A DNA stretch of 53,734 nt from Caldilineaceae bacterium. GTDB taxonomy: Bacteria > Chloroflexota > Anaerolineae > Caldilineales > Caldilineaceae. How positions within the stretch are numbered: position 1 is the first letter of the stretch; each line of letters opens with the position of its first letter. The stretch spans positions 1 to 53,734 of the forward strand of contig JAJEBF010000046.1 in assembly GCA_022824025.1 (NCBI GenBank), written 5' to 3'. Position numbers and translations under genes: made by a program. The notes beneath the pieces were generated by a model. It was not told where the DNA came from, did no database searches, and saw only the letters and a program-made list of their open reading frames with translations. Positions 53,558-53,734 of the stretch are shown here, piece after piece.

Positions 53558-53734
53558 ATGAGAATAGAAGCGGTCAAGACGTTCCTGGTGGACTCCGGAG
53601 CGGCGAAGCACTGGTTGTTTGTCAAGGTCGAGACGGATGAAGGGGCACACGGGTGGGGCGAGGCGTATACGCAGTTGGACCGGGATCGCGTCATCAAGCG
53701 TCAGATCGATGAGCTTTCCCGATACCTGATTGGG
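53558..53734 (+). CDS. Enolase-superfamily (mandelate racemase-like) enzyme, 5' part
   Basis: The window ends inside this gene; 59 codons are visible. MRIEAVKTFLVDSG, WLFVKVETDEGAHGWGEAY and DELSRYLIG are the N-terminal capping domain of mandelate racemase/muconate lactonizing-type enzymes, which includes sugar-acid dehydratases and 3,6-anhydro-L-galactonate cycloisomerase. The active-site barrel lies beyond the window, so the reaction is unknown. AAGGAG lies 13 bases upstream. The 255 bases between it and the hydrolase show no gene. Confidence 0.85.
   Translation, partial: MRIEAVKTFLVDSGAAKHWLFVKVETDEGAHGWGEAYTQLDRDRVIKRQIDELSRYLIG

Overview
The window is about 54 kb of bacterial DNA, moderately GC-rich by eye, densely coding, with no rRNA, tRNA, CRISPR array or intact transposase that I could find. 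The gene content fits an uncultured Chloroflexota (Caldilineales/Anaerolineae type), possibly host- or particle-associated. It has many sulfatases, phytanoyl-CoA dioxygenase (PhyH) family oxygenases, Gfo/Idh/MocA oxidoreductases and sugar or peptide ABC importers with Tat-type lipoprotein binding proteins, plus LysW-type lysine/arginine genes. This placement is inference; Poribacteria or a related heterotroph remains possible.

Layout. 1-566: non-coding minisatellite (133 and 111 bp periods). 567-8550: a sulfatase, a convergent MFS transporter, two tandem sulfatase-fold proteins with unusual active sites, a sugar isomerase/epimerase and a PhyH oxygenase. 8689-10916: a visibly lower-GC two-gene cassette (AlbA_2/Schlafen-type ATP-binding protein plus an unusual ParA ATPase, overlapping by 4 nt). 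11117-14859: three Gfo/Idh/MocA oxidoreductases. 15026-16170: a DEDDh exonuclease and a NUDIX hydrolase. 16180-16688: a scar carrying the tail of an HtrA protease and the head of an ABC ATPase. 16828-20180 (-): a sugar ABC importer. 20422-23862 (-): hisC, hisD, trkA. 24145-32622: a DUF4432-like protein, lysZ, lysJ, a VOC protein, trxB, murJ (with an 8-codon leader) and an exported metallopeptidase. 32745-34788: a Gfo/Idh/MocA enzyme and a convergent PhyH oxygenase. 35098-41029: a complete Dpp/Opp-type importer. 41124-41882 (-): a SIMPL-domain protein. 41883-42897: 1 kb non-coding region with palindromes and a near-consensus promoter. 42898-53734: an apparent sulfated-glycan utilisation locus.

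How the parts fit. The right-hand locus runs binding protein, sulfatase, two permeases, PhyH protein, GH117-like enzyme, sulfatase, GH117-like enzyme, Cys-nucleophile alpha/beta hydrolase and the start of an enolase-superfamily enzyme, all on one strand. None of its enzymes has a signal peptide, and the first sulfatase sits between binding protein and permeases. I infer that sulfated oligosaccharides are imported intact by an ABC system and then desulfated, hydrolysed and dehydrated in the cytoplasm, with no SusC/SusD. The left part (sulfatases, isomerase, PhyH and Gfo enzymes) looks like a second catabolic set of similar style.

The most interesting points are the import-first glycan locus, the paired sulfatase-fold enzymes with Thr/Tyr in place of the Cys/Arg signature, the AlbA_2-ParA cassette with an altered Walker A motif, PhyH proteins lacking the iron-binding carboxylate, and the truncated htrA-ABC scar. 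All functions are read from motifs and protein resemblance by eye; no database search was run.
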